From Marine Group II euryarchaeote MED-G38 (GTDB lineage: Archaea; Thermoplasmatota; Poseidoniia; Poseidoniales; Thalassarchaeaceae): 53,323 nucleotides of DNA. The position numbers and the translations under genes are program-made. Positions 35,289 through 44,177 of this stretch are shown here, piece by piece; positions within the stretch are counted from its first letter, which is position 1, and the number at the start of each line of letters is the position of its first letter. The notes under the pieces were generated by a model. It searched no databases. It saw nothing but the letters and a program-made list of their open reading frames with translations, and had not been told where the DNA came from. Location: contig NTJP01000002.1 in the NCBI GenBank assembly GCA_002457145.1, positions 97,583-150,905 on the forward strand, given 5' to 3'.

Positions 35289-36269
35289 CTACCAAATAAT
35301 TGCATTAGCACCCCATGCTAAGCCACCACCAAAGCCTACTGTAATTACTAAATCTCCTTCTTTTATTATCCCTTTTTTTACAGATTCTGCTAGAGCTATT
35401 GGGATACTCGCTGCAGCAGTATTTCCATATTTATCCAAATTTGTAAATACTTTATCCATCGGTAATCCAAGATTTAGCATTCCAGCTTCAATTATATTAT
35501 AATTAGCCTGATGCGGAATTATCATGTCAATATCCTCTATTTCCATCTTAATTTTCATTAATACTTTCTTTACTGCCTGTGGAAAAGCATTAATGGCAAA
35601 ATTCCATACTTCTCTGCCGTCCATATGAAAATACTGCTGACCTTCAACAAATTTGTCAGATGAAATGGAATTTTTAACCCCTCCAGCAGGTATCTGTATA
35701 ACCTCTGCGCCAGAACCATCGGATTGCAGCCAACTGCCAATGATACCTTTCCCGTCTTCCACTTTTTGTAATATTGCTGCACCTGCTCCATCTCCAAATA
35801 AAACACAAGTAGCCCTATCATCCCAATTGACAATTCTACTATAGACTTCTGAACCTATTACTAATACATTGTCATATTCTGATGAAATCACAAATTTTGA
35901 CCCTATCTCTAGAGCATGAATCCATCCTGAACAAACTGCATTAATGTCAAATGCAGCTGCTTTTCTACAGCCAAGTTTGTTCTGAATAATACTAGCAGTT
36001 GAAGGTAAAGGAACATCAGGACTACTAGTTGCAAGTATAATCAAATCTATGTCGCCAGACTCTATGTTTGCATCTTTCATAGCTTCTATAGAGGCCATTA
36101 CTGCTAGGTCACTTGTACAAATATTATCATCTGCAATTCTTCTTTCTTTTATTCCTGTTTTATTAGTAATCCATTCATCACTGGTATCTACTATAGTTGA
36201 CCAATCGTCATTTGTCATTATTTTTGGAGGAACATAAAATCCTAGCCCCACAATTCCTGCTGATGTCAT
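35289..36269 (-). CDS. 3-oxoacyl-ACP synthase III (FabH-like ketoacyl synthase)
   Basis: 326 residues from ATG 36269 (behind AAGGATGATAAAT); ATG 36278 would add three residues. The KAS III triad is complete: Cys113 in DINAVCSGW, His253 in PHQAN and Asn283 in YGNTAAASIP, and the C-terminal GFGGGLAWGA is typical. It condenses an acyl-CoA with malonyl-ACP. It is a bacterial-type enzyme rather than archaeal HMG-CoA synthase, which has a different active-site context. Last gene of the minus-strand operon, 46 bases after the ALDH gene. Role could be fatty acid or short polyketide formation; no other fab gene is in the window. Confidence 0.88.
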   Translation of the reverse strand: MTSAGIVGLGFYVPPKIMTNDDWSTIVDTSDEWITNKTGIKERRIADDNICTSDLAVMASIEAMKDANIESGDIDLIILATSSPDVPLPSTASIIQNKLGCRKAAAFDINAVCSGWIHALEIGSKFVISSEYDNVLVIGSEVYSRIVNWDDRATCVLFGDGAGAAILQKVEDGKGIIGSWLQSDGSGAEVIQIPAGGVKNSISSDKFVEGQQYFHMDGREVWNFAINAFPQAVKKVLMKIKMEIEDIDMIIPHQANYNIIEAGMLNLGLPMDKVFTNLDKYGNTAAASIPIALAESVKKGIIKEGDLVITVGFGGGLAWGANAIIW

Positions 36270-36315
36270 ATTTATCATCCTTTTAAGTTGTCATCAGAAT
36301 TTCACTTTTAATCCA

Positions 36316-37752
36316 TTATTTGTGTTTGATGCACACATTCATTAACTCTGAGAAGAAACCCAAACTCCATTTCCCCCCCTCTCTGCCTATGCCGCTGTCT
36401 TTTACTCCTCCAAAAGGAACTCTCAAATCCCTGTGCAACCAAGTATTAATCCAAATCATTCCTGTTTCAATTGACTCAGCCACTCTTCTTCCTTTTTCTA
36501 TATCCTCTGTCCAAACACTTCCAGCTAGACCATATTTTGTATTATTAACCATTTTTATCAACTCATCTTCCTTTCTGAATTTATGTAAAGTCACCATTGG
36601 TCCAAATATTTCTTCTTTAGAACATCTCGATTCATGATTCAAACCTTCAACTATTATAGGTGCAATCCAATTTCCTTTCTCAAGACCTTTCGGTAAACAA
36701 GGTACTCCTCCAGTAAGTAAAACTCCTCCTTCTTCAATAGCCAAATCAGAGTAATACTCTATTTTCCTAAGATGTTCTCTAGAAATCAATGCACCTAAAT
36801 CAGTATCCTCATTGAGTGGATTTCCTATTTTCATATTTTCAACAGCATCTATCAGGCTATTCTTGAAATCATCATATATTTCTTCTTCAATAAATATTCG
36901 TGATCCGCACAAACAAATCTGCCCTTGATTTAGAAATCCAGATCTAACTACTCCTCTTACAGTTTTATCAAATTCACAATCTGCAAATATTATACTTGAA
37001 TTCTTACCTCCTAACTCAAGACTGAGCTTTTTGAAAGAGGCAGCAGCAGATGAAGCTACTTTTGATCCAGTCACAGTACCTCCTGTGAATGAAACAAAAT
37101 CAATGTCGGGGTTTTCAACTAATTGACTCCCAGTTTCTATTCCATTTCCATGGACTAAATTAATAACTCCTGGAGGCAAACCAATATCATTTATTGCACG
37201 CATGAGTAAATCTGCAGTCATCGGGGTAAGCTCACTTGGCTTACAAACTACGGTATTTCCCATCCCAATAGCGGGAGCAATCTTCCAGGATAATAGGTAA
37301 AGTGGTAAATTCCATGGAGTTATTAGTGCACCTACTCCAATAGATTTTTGAATCACAAAATTGGTCGCATCTTCCATTTCGAATTCTTCAATCTCTAAAT
37401 CTCTAATCATTTCTGAGAAAAATCTAAAATTAGCGATAGATCTACTGGCATCAACACTTCTCGCTAATGAGATTGGTTTGCCTGTGTCAATACTTTCTAT
37501 TTTTGCAATTTCTTCGAACATTTCTTCTAATTTATCTGCTATCTTGCTCAACCACAATGATCTTTCTCCATGGCTAAGTTTACTCCATTTGGGATAAGCA
37601 ATCCTTGCTGAATTTATGGCTTCATGAACATCTTTAGAATTTGAAACTGGAACTTTACATATTTCTTCCCCAGTTGCAGGATTAAGATTAGTAATCCAAT
37701 TATTACTTGTTTGTTGACGAAAACCTCCGCCAATATAATTTTTTAAATTCAT
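36316..37752 (-). CDS. Aldehyde dehydrogenase, 2-aminomuconic/2-hydroxymuconic semialdehyde type
   Basis: 478 residues. Active site complete: PWNLP with Asn148, LELGGK with Glu246 and nucleophile Cys280 in NQGQICLCGSRIF. The last motif, with a second Cys two residues on, resembles ALDH8A1 (2-aminomuconate semialdehyde dehydrogenase; NQGEICLCTSRIF) of the kynurenine route and hydroxymuconic semialdehyde dehydrogenases. It oxidises an aldehyde to an acid with NAD. The ATG directly follows the asparaginase stop (TAA-ATG), showing tight coupling. Substrate is inferred from the motif and neighbours only. Confidence 0.85.
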   Translation of the reverse strand: MNLKNYIGGGFRQQTSNNWITNLNPATGEEICKVPVSNSKDVHEAINSARIAYPKWSKLSHGERSLWLSKIADKLEEMFEEIAKIESIDTGKPISLARSVDASRSIANFRFFSEMIRDLEIEEFEMEDATNFVIQKSIGVGALITPWNLPLYLLSWKIAPAIGMGNTVVCKPSELTPMTADLLMRAINDIGLPPGVINLVHGNGIETGSQLVENPDIDFVSFTGGTVTGSKVASSAAASFKKLSLELGGKNSSIIFADCEFDKTVRGVVRSGFLNQGQICLCGSRIFIEEEIYDDFKNSLIDAVENMKIGNPLNEDTDLGALISREHLRKIEYYSDLAIEEGGVLLTGGVPCLPKGLEKGNWIAPIIVEGLNHESRCSKEEIFGPMVTLHKFRKEDELIKMVNNTKYGLAGSVWTEDIEKGRRVAESIETGMIWINTWLHRDLRVPFGGVKDSGIGREGGKWSLGFFSELMNVCIKHK

Positions 37753-38937
37753 TTAATCACTGCCTAAACCCTCATTCCCAAAAGGATCTATTCTAGTGGC
37801 ATTTGCAGCATATTCTTTCCAGTCTAAAGAGAAACTATCTTGATTGGGATCCCATTCATCCCATGTGACAACTTCTTCTAGATTTTGAAGATACTTAACA
37901 GGAACTATGCCCGGAACAATAAATGCTTTTTGCCGATGTAAGGGGTATGGATTCCTCAATTCTATGCCTAAGACTCCCAATACCGCTCGGGTTACATACC
38001 AAGTCGCTTGTGAATTCCAGCCGTGTGCTATTTTAATTACAATCCCAAGGCCTTTGGGCCAATCTGGGTGAATTATGGATAGCCCAAGTAACCCATCAGC
38101 ACCTTCTTTGGCTATTAAAGTACCATTTCCAGCCTTAATACACGTCGAATCTAGTCTATTGAAACCCCCAATTAAATCTGGATGTCTATTCATTGATTCC
38201 CATATCCAATCATCTTCCTTTTCCGAAGCTAATCCTGCAAACATTATCGCTAATTCATCAACAGTATTTGAGACGGTGGGCAATCCACAACCATCTTTTG
38301 CGACCCTAACTGGTTCCCAGTTTGGTTTATTCATCAATCTCCTTAAAACATTTAGGAATTCAGGAAACCATTCCGAACTTGGTAATGTATATCCTGCCCT
38401 GCTCATTCCCATTTTACGCATCCCTCTAAGCATAGCAGCATGTTCTCCAGAACAAGTATGAAACCATCTTCTCGGCCTTCTAACTTGTCTGCCAAATTGT
38501 ATCAAAGGTACGTCCAATGGACATTGCATAAGTCCCCACTCTGACTCGGTAAGTAGGGACTGGGCAGCAGCGACATGTTCTGTGTCTCCATTATGCGACG
38601 AACATGCTATTGCTTTCTGTTCCCATGTTATATTTTCATCTTCCAAAGCATCAACAAAAGTCTTCATCATCAATGGTTTCATCATAGATCTGCCATAGAC
38701 TAACACATTTCCTCCAAATGAATGAATTATTTCGTCTCCGTGAGCCCAAGCAATAGCTCCATGAATGGTATTTTCTGAAACATCCATTCTTCGAAAATCT
38801 ACTAATGGTTCCCACTCTACGTCTCTACCGGTAGCGATTCCTGAGAATTTTTCTCCAAGGGGTGTAGTTGGATATACCTCAGATCCCGGCCTACCAGGAG
38901 AAACACTAGACGGCCTGTGATTAAATTCATCTGTCAT
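37753..38937 (-). CDS. Asparaginase, type II thermolabile (Rhizobium etli AnsA-like family)
   Basis: 394 residues. Family motifs: SMMKPLMM (the Ser-x-x-Lys catalytic-type pair), ACSSHNGDTEHV, HTCSGEHAAML with the metal-site Cys, and KDGCGLPTV. These identify the R. etli asparaginase II family, unrelated to E. coli AnsB and to the Ntn enzyme at 50.8 kb. It hydrolyses asparagine or another side-chain amide. Its ATG starts right after the TGA of the luciferase-like gene, and the ALDH gene follows directly, so the amide hydrolase may serve a step of the same pathway rather than Asn use. Confidence 0.85.
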   Translation of the reverse strand: MTDEFNHRPSSVSPGRPGSEVYPTTPLGEKFSGIATGRDVEWEPLVDFRRMDVSENTIHGAIAWAHGDEIIHSFGGNVLVYGRSMMKPLMMKTFVDALEDENITWEQKAIACSSHNGDTEHVAAAQSLLTESEWGLMQCPLDVPLIQFGRQVRRPRRWFHTCSGEHAAMLRGMRKMGMSRAGYTLPSSEWFPEFLNVLRRLMNKPNWEPVRVAKDGCGLPTVSNTVDELAIMFAGLASEKEDDWIWESMNRHPDLIGGFNRLDSTCIKAGNGTLIAKEGADGLLGLSIIHPDWPKGLGIVIKIAHGWNSQATWYVTRAVLGVLGIELRNPYPLHRQKAFIVPGIVPVKYLQNLEEVVTWDEWDPNQDSFSLDWKEYAANATRIDPFGNEGLGSD

Positions 38938-40179
38938 TCATTTCCCCTCATTTATTATTGGTACAACTTTTTTCATAAAAGCATCCATATTCCTTTTTAC
39001 TCGTTCATTATCATGATTAAAGAAGTCAAACCAACACATCAATCTATCGTCTTTATCGAATCTATCTATTATTTGCTCTGCAACTTCTTTAAAATTTCCA
39101 ATGACTGCATTATCTGTTGCTCTTTCTAGTTTATTTGGATCTATAGTTCCTTCAAGTGCATTCCAATATATTGATAAAGCATTTTTTGCTTCTTCTTTCG
39201 CCGCAAAACTTCTTTCTTCAGAACTTAAATTTTCTTCATCATTGATGAATATCATTATAGTTCTTGGCATCATACTTCGTTTCCATAAGCCACCATTTTT
39301 GTGATAGCATTTTGAAAATCTCTGATGTGTCTCTTCGATAATATGTGGAGGAGTTATGCTTAGATTAAATACTTGTACAGGCCTCCATTTATTAGCTTCA
39401 ATCTGTAACTTTTTATCATGACTACCGATTACTACATTCAATAACTCACGTCTCCAATTTTGTGGAATCGTTTTAATCTGTTCAAATTCATATCTTCGAG
39501 GTATTTCTATCAAATTAGGAAGGATATCTAATTGGTTGATTTCTTTAGCCTTTGATTGAACTTTTTTCCAATCTTGGTCGGTATAAAAATTCTCTCTAGT
39601 TAGATTTGTTTTCCTAATATCGCTACTTGATATGACCTCTCCATTTAACAATCTAAGAAATATTTCGCTAGCTTCAGCAAAGATTTGACCTCTCAATGCA
39701 GGCCAGGCCAATTCTTCTATTTCATTTCGAGGTACAATACCATATGGCCTTGCCATAAATTCAAATCTTCCTGCTGAATATCCAATATGTAAACGTCTTT
39801 TCTCGTTGGAATTTAGTCCATGTAATGTCAAAAAAGATCCAATTCTTTCAGCATGGGCAATTGGTCCACCACTTGCAAGTATACTCATTACTGCACTTCC
39901 AACCTCCATTCTTTTTGTTCTTGAAAACATCTCACTAGCAACTTGGACAAAATCAGTACACAGGCCAACTTCTCCTGGATAGTGTGGTACTACTGGTTTT
40001 TTATTCATTTTCTGGATCTTAGTAGAAAGATGTGCCTGAGCAACCCAACCTACTCCAAAACCTAATTCATCAGCCACCTCTACTTGATCAAAAAAATTCT
40101 CAAACATTTCTTTTTCAGTAGGAATATACTCTGACGCATCCGGAGTTTGGGAGATTGAAAAAAATATATCAAATTCCAT
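38938..40179 (-). CDS. Luciferase-like (LLM) flavin-dependent oxidoreductase
   Basis: 413 residues from ATG 40179; an in-frame TTG at 40191 overlapping the SDR stop is the alternative. TIM-barrel features of the bacterial luciferase-like family are visible: EVADELGFGVGWVAQAHL near the N-terminus, VGSAVMSILASGGPIAHAERIG, then HIGYSAGRFEFMARPYG (flavin-phosphate and active-site region) and a late NAVIGNFKEVAEQI. It probably uses FMN or F420 to oxidise or reduce a small molecule. The substrate is unknown. Sandwiched without gaps between the SDR and asparaginase genes. Confidence 0.8.
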   Translation of the reverse strand: MEFDIFFSISQTPDASEYIPTEKEMFENFFDQVEVADELGFGVGWVAQAHLSTKIQKMNKKPVVPHYPGEVGLCTDFVQVASEMFSRTKRMEVGSAVMSILASGGPIAHAERIGSFLTLHGLNSNEKRRLHIGYSAGRFEFMARPYGIVPRNEIEELAWPALRGQIFAEASEIFLRLLNGEVISSSDIRKTNLTRENFYTDQDWKKVQSKAKEINQLDILPNLIEIPRRYEFEQIKTIPQNWRRELLNVVIGSHDKKLQIEANKWRPVQVFNLSITPPHIIEETHQRFSKCYHKNGGLWKRSMMPRTIMIFINDEENLSSEERSFAAKEEAKNALSIYWNALEGTIDPNKLERATDNAVIGNFKEVAEQIIDRFDKDDRLMCWFDFFNHDNERVKRNMDAFMKKVVPIINEGK

Positions 40180-40187
40180 ATTATCAC

Positions 40188-40997
40188 TCAAATTGAACGC
40201 ATTCTTCCACCATCAACTGCTAAACTTATTCCTCTTATCGCACCACTACTGGGTAAACTTAGCCAAGTAATCGCATTAGCCGTTTCTAATGGATTAATTA
40301 ATCTTTGAATTGGGACACTATTCATCCAATCTTCTCGGACTGAATGAACTGATTTCCCCGTCCTTTCGGAAATTGATTCCGAAAGGGACGATAATCTATC
40401 GGTATCTGTAAATCCAGGTAGTATGTTATTTATTGTAATGCAAGGATCAAGTTCTCTACTTAGTGATTTAGACCATGAACCCATTGCCCCTCTTAGTGTA
40501 TTAGAAAGGCCAATATTATCTATTGGCTCTCTCACTGATGTGGAGATAATATTTATTATCCTGCCCATTCCACTTCTTTTCATTCCAGGGATTAATAATT
40601 TAGTTATCATATGCGAAGCAAATAAATGTCTTTTAAAAGGCCCTTGAAAGTCACTTATATTATTTTCAATTAATGGACCTCCTGGGGGTCCTCCTGAATT
40701 ATTAATCAAAATTTCAATATCTCCAACTTGACTAATTAATTTTTTAATATTATTTTCAATTGAATCCATTTCTTCTAGATCCATGACTAGAGATGTATGG
40801 CCATCACCATATAGATTGGAAATAACTTCTTCCAATTCATCCTTACTTCTAGCACAAAGTACAACTTTGGCTCCCGCTCTAGATAACATCTGCGCAGTTG
40901 CCTTGCCTATGCCTTTAGACGCACCACACACTAGAGCGGTATATCCTTGTAATATTCCTTCTGCAAACGAAAAATCTTCTTTCAATAATTCTTTCAT
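40188..40997 (-). CDS. Short-chain dehydrogenase/reductase with altered catalytic site
   Basis: 269 residues. NAD(P) motif CGASKGIGKA and NNSGGPPGG (the NNAG position) show the SDR fold. The catalytic Ser is present in IISTS, but the Tyr-x-x-x-Lys pair reads Ser165-x-x-x-Arg169 in GLSNTLRGA. This variant, with NNxGGPP, is a distinct SDR branch that I recall beside aminomuconate/kynurenine catabolic genes in Bacteroidetes; that association is from memory. Second gene of the operon, 9 bases after the formyltransferase-like gene. Confidence 0.85.
   Translation of the reverse strand: MKELLKEDFSFAEGILQGYTALVCGASKGIGKATAQMLSRAGAKVVLCARSKDELEEVISNLYGDGHTSLVMDLEEMDSIENNIKKLISQVGDIEILINNSGGPPGGPLIENNISDFQGPFKRHLFASHMITKLLIPGMKRSGMGRIINIISTSVREPIDNIGLSNTLRGAMGSWSKSLSRELDPCITINNILPGFTDTDRLSSLSESISERTGKSVHSVREDWMNSVPIQRLINPLETANAITWLSLPSSGAIRGISLAVDGGRMRSI
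40362..40386. repeat. Perfect inverted repeat inside the SDR gene
   Basis: CCTTTCGGAA and TTCCGAAAGG form a perfect 10-base stem around ATTGA; two further pairs form if one G is bulged. It lies in the coding part for SLSESISER, so it may be chance codon choice, but it is the longest perfect short-loop hairpin that I noticed in the window. Confidence 0.5.
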
Positions 40998-41006
40998 ATT
41001 TTTACC

Positions 41007-41729
41007 TCAATCTACATAATGCCTATAGGTCTCATCACTTAGTTTCTGTTTTACTATCTTTAAAATTTCTTCAGGTGCATTACGGAACGTGGGATTTTCA
41101 CTCTCTCCCTGAGGCCTCCTTAGTTCACTCCACCTGCCTTCATCATAAGCCATTAATGCTTCTTTCATCAAAATTCCTGCTAGAAGTAATGTTTCATAAC
41201 AAAGGTCTTCATAAGTCATACCTCTTTTTACCAATACTTCTCTCCTCAATAGTAAATGGCCAGTGTCTATCCCATTATCACAAAAATGAGTTGATGATCC
41301 AATCGGAATATCATGATATACTGACCAAGCGGGAGATGCGGAACCTCTGCATTCTGGCAAGAGTCCTGGATGAGAATTAATCACACCATCTTTTGGTAAA
41401 TCAAGAATTTCTCCTCTAATTATTCTTGTACCTCCAAAGACGATTAAATCTAATTCTGAGTCTTTTATCATAGGCATTACCTGCTGAGAATTGTGAATTG
41501 CTACGGATTCAATTTTTATTCCCAATTCTTTTACTTGTTCTTGGATTGAAGGAGCAATAGGATTCCCCTCGATTCTTTTCAAGAACTTCTCCCTTTCTTC
41601 ATCCGCTATTTCAGAGTCTTCTTCTATAATAATTGAGGGGATAAAACCCTCTGAAAGTATTTGCCTCAACATTTCTCGACCATATGGATGTTCTTTTAGT
41701 AATAAGAATGCAAACTTCGGCTTGGCCAT
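41007..41729 (-). CDS. Formyltransferase-fold protein (Fmt/PurN-like)
   Basis: 240 residues. The formyltransferase catalytic pattern is present: NSHPGLLPECRGSASPAWSVYH (Asn, His) and THFCDNGIDTGHLL (Asp), as in methionyl-tRNA and glycinamide formyltransferases. It lacks the C-terminal tRNA-binding domain of Fmt, so it is more likely a small-molecule formyl or deformyl enzyme using folate. Start ATG 41729, 56 bases from AspRS. It heads the operon of SDR, LLM, asparaginase, ALDH and FabH and may act in that pathway. Confidence 0.8.
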   Translation of the reverse strand: MAKPKFAFLLLKEHPYGREMLRQILSEGFIPSIIIEEDSEIADEEREKFLKRIEGNPIAPSIQEQVKELGIKIESVAIHNSQQVMPMIKDSELDLIVFGGTRIIRGEILDLPKDGVINSHPGLLPECRGSASPAWSVYHDIPIGSSTHFCDNGIDTGHLLLRREVLVKRGMTYEDLCYETLLLAGILMKEALMAYDEGRWSELRRPQGESENPTFRNAPEEILKIVKQKLSDETYRHYVD

Positions 41730-41785
41730 ATTAACGTCTCTCGGAGAGGATTCTCATACCCGTTCTTTTCGGTCATAAAATAAAA

Positions 41786-43192
41786 TTATGGCGTTACCCG
41801 ACTTCTATCTCTCGGGAAGAGCACAACTTCTCTCACATTTCCTGCTCCAGTCAAAACCATTAGAAGTCTTGCTACTCCTAATCCCCAACCTGCATGAGGT
41901 GGTGCACCGTATCTGAAACCATCAGTGTAAAAACTAAAATCATCAGGATTTAATCCCATATTTTTGAGATTTTGTTCTAAGACTTCTACTCGATGTTCTC
42001 TTTGCCCCCCAGATGTCATCTCGTCTCTTCCATAATTAAGATCAAATCCACGGCTTAATTGACCTCCGGTAGAGCCTTTTTCATCTTCCTTGTGATGTAT
42101 GTAGAATGGTTTCATTGACATTGGCCATCTTGGTAGAAAATGAAATCCAGGATATTCAGCAGCAATAATATCACAGTGATTACTTTCTATATCGTCACCC
42201 CATTCTATTTCACCACCTCCCGATTTTACAATTTTTATTGCATCACAATATGATATACGGGGAAATGGTAGACTGGGAATATTTACAATAATTTCTTCAT
42301 GGCCTTGACTGACTCTATATTCATTAATAATATCTATAAGCAGTTGATCTTTTTTAGCTACACAACTCCATATGTGATGTATCATTCTTTCTTGCACTCC
42401 CATTACATCTTCATCGTCCATCCATGCACCTTCTATGTCGAAAGAAATAAATTCATTTAGATGGCGATAAGTATCATGTTTTTCTGCCCTAAATGCTGGA
42501 CCAATTTCAAAAACTCTCTCCAAACCCCCTAGAACTGCCAATTGCTTGTATAGTTGTGGAGATTGACTTAGGAATGCTGGAGTATCAAAATACATCATTG
42601 GGAAAAGATTTGTTCCGCCTTCTGACGCACTTGCAATAATTTTCGGACTATTCATTTCCATAAATCCCTCTCCAATCAAATGTTCCCTTCCATATTCTAG
42701 GACTTTACTACGAAGTTGAAACATCGCGTTAACATGAGATCTTCTTAAATCTAGATGCCTATTATCTAATCTGACATCTAGTCCTACATGTACATCATCT
42801 GTCACTCCTACGGGTAATGGTGCTGCAGCATTTGCTAAAATAGACCCATAAGTAACATTTATCTCATATTCGGGAGGAGGGGGAACTCCATCATCGGTTT
42901 TAGGAGGTCTTTTTTGCGCAACCACTCCCTTCACTTGAATTGTAGATTCACGAGTTGAATTTTGAATAGAATTGAAAATTTCTTCATCCATGTTATCCTT
43001 TTTAAGAAAAGCCTGGATATTTCCAGTTCCGTCTCTTAACATCAGGAAGCAAATTGCGCCCCTACCTCTTATTGTTTCAGCGTATCCTGCTATTATGACT
43101 TCTTTTCCTAATAATTCGAAACCATTTTCAACGATTTGGCCAATAGTATGCGTCCTGTATGCAGTTGACTTCCACTGACTACTGTCTCTCAT
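41786..43192 (-). CDS. aspS: Aspartyl-tRNA synthetase, archaeal type
   Basis: 468 residues. An N-terminal OB-fold anticodon domain (EVIIAGYAETIRGRGAICFLMLRDGTG) is followed by the class II core: motif 2 FEIGPAFRAEKHDTYRHLNEF and motif 3 GAPPHAGWGLGVARLLMVL, ending in VLFPRDRSRVTP. It is slightly longer than most archaeal AspRS, with an extra stretch (PPKTDDGVPPPPEYE) between the OB fold and core. It lacks the GAD insertion of bacterial enzymes. Whether it also charges tRNA-Asn cannot be decided here. No Shine-Dalgarno seen; leaderless likely. Confidence 0.95.
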   Translation of the reverse strand: MRDSSQWKSTAYRTHTIGQIVENGFELLGKEVIIAGYAETIRGRGAICFLMLRDGTGNIQAFLKKDNMDEEIFNSIQNSTRESTIQVKGVVAQKRPPKTDDGVPPPPEYEINVTYGSILANAAAPLPVGVTDDVHVGLDVRLDNRHLDLRRSHVNAMFQLRSKVLEYGREHLIGEGFMEMNSPKIIASASEGGTNLFPMMYFDTPAFLSQSPQLYKQLAVLGGLERVFEIGPAFRAEKHDTYRHLNEFISFDIEGAWMDDEDVMGVQERMIHHIWSCVAKKDQLLIDIINEYRVSQGHEEIIVNIPSLPFPRISYCDAIKIVKSGGGEIEWGDDIESNHCDIIAAEYPGFHFLPRWPMSMKPFYIHHKEDEKGSTGGQLSRGFDLNYGRDEMTSGGQREHRVEVLEQNLKNMGLNPDDFSFYTDGFRYGAPPHAGWGLGVARLLMVLTGAGNVREVVLFPRDRSRVTP

Positions 43193-43251
43193 ATTAGCCC
43201 CGAGTAACAGTACAGTTATGAAAGATATTACAAAGAATAACTCACGCAGAC

Positions 43252-44067
43252 TTATTCTTCTTCATGATTATGAGAAATTTTGGCACCAATGATGAGGAAT
43301 GCAGTGTGTCCCATGGGCGTATTGCCTGGCCTAACTCCGCCTTTACTAGCTTTTACCCACTTTCTCTCGATCATCTCGCCTGCCCATTCGATAACTATAC
43401 CACACCTTTCCATTGCCTCCCATGATTTTTCGAGTTGTATTGTAGTTGGACAATAGCAGGCTAATTTTCCACCAGGCCTTAGAAATATCTCAATTTTTGG
43501 TACAATTTCCCATGGTTCTGCAATATCTATTATCACAGCATCCAATGTGTCGCAAATATTCTGAATGGCCTGGCTCGAATCTCTAAAATCTACTTCTAGA
43601 AGATGCCAATCAGGAAACTCAGGTAGTATTTGTTCCAAACGTTCCATATTCATTCTACCTACAACTGCATGTTCCGGCCTTGATTCAACAGAAATTAAAG
43701 TCCCCTTTGCGCCCATAACACTTGCTAAATGCATTGCTAGGCCTGCAGATCCATGCCCTCCTTCTAAAACTCTTGATCCATTACCTATTCCCATCCAAGA
43801 TATCAAAAAACCTGAGTCTTTTATGCCAATTACCTGCGCTCTTCTAGCCATATTTCTTCTAGCCTCTGCAAGTGTTGGTTTTACTATTGTTAGAGATTTT
43901 TGGCCCACTTTTATTCTATCTCCTATTGAATATCCATCAAGCAGTTGCATGACATCAAATCTCCCTAATCCCTTTATTTTTACTTCACCAGGAGTTTTTT
44001 GAAGTAAATATGCCCGTCCATCATCTTCTCTAAGTGCAACCCATTCTCCTGAGTCTTCCGTTCCCAT
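43252..44067 (-). CDS. trmI: tRNA (adenine-58-N1)-methyltransferase TrmI
   Basis: 271 residues. The N-terminal beta domain (AYLLQKTPGEVKIKGLGRFD) and the Rossmann domain with SAM motif VLEGGHGSAGLAMHLA, acidic ISVESR and LDAVIIDIAEPWEI match archaeal/bacterial TrmI, a tetramer that methylates A57/A58 in the T-loop. The glycine-rich loop has His where Thr is usual (GTGSG to GHGSA). The C-terminal ERKWV and RPGNTPMGHTAFL are also family blocks. Upstream of AspRS with a 59-base gap. Confidence 0.9.
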   Translation of the reverse strand: MGTEDSGEWVALREDDGRAYLLQKTPGEVKIKGLGRFDVMQLLDGYSIGDRIKVGQKSLTIVKPTLAEARRNMARRAQVIGIKDSGFLISWMGIGNGSRVLEGGHGSAGLAMHLASVMGAKGTLISVESRPEHAVVGRMNMERLEQILPEFPDWHLLEVDFRDSSQAIQNICDTLDAVIIDIAEPWEIVPKIEIFLRPGGKLACYCPTTIQLEKSWEAMERCGIVIEWAGEMIERKWVKASKGGVRPGNTPMGHTAFLIIGAKISHNHEEE

Positions 44068-44177
44068 GGCCTTCCGGGTTGTTTTTATGTTTCAATACCT
44101 TCTATTATTTTCAAATTAAGTTACTAATCGGAATAACTTCCTATATTGTTAAATCATGAAGCCATCTCGTCTTTTTT

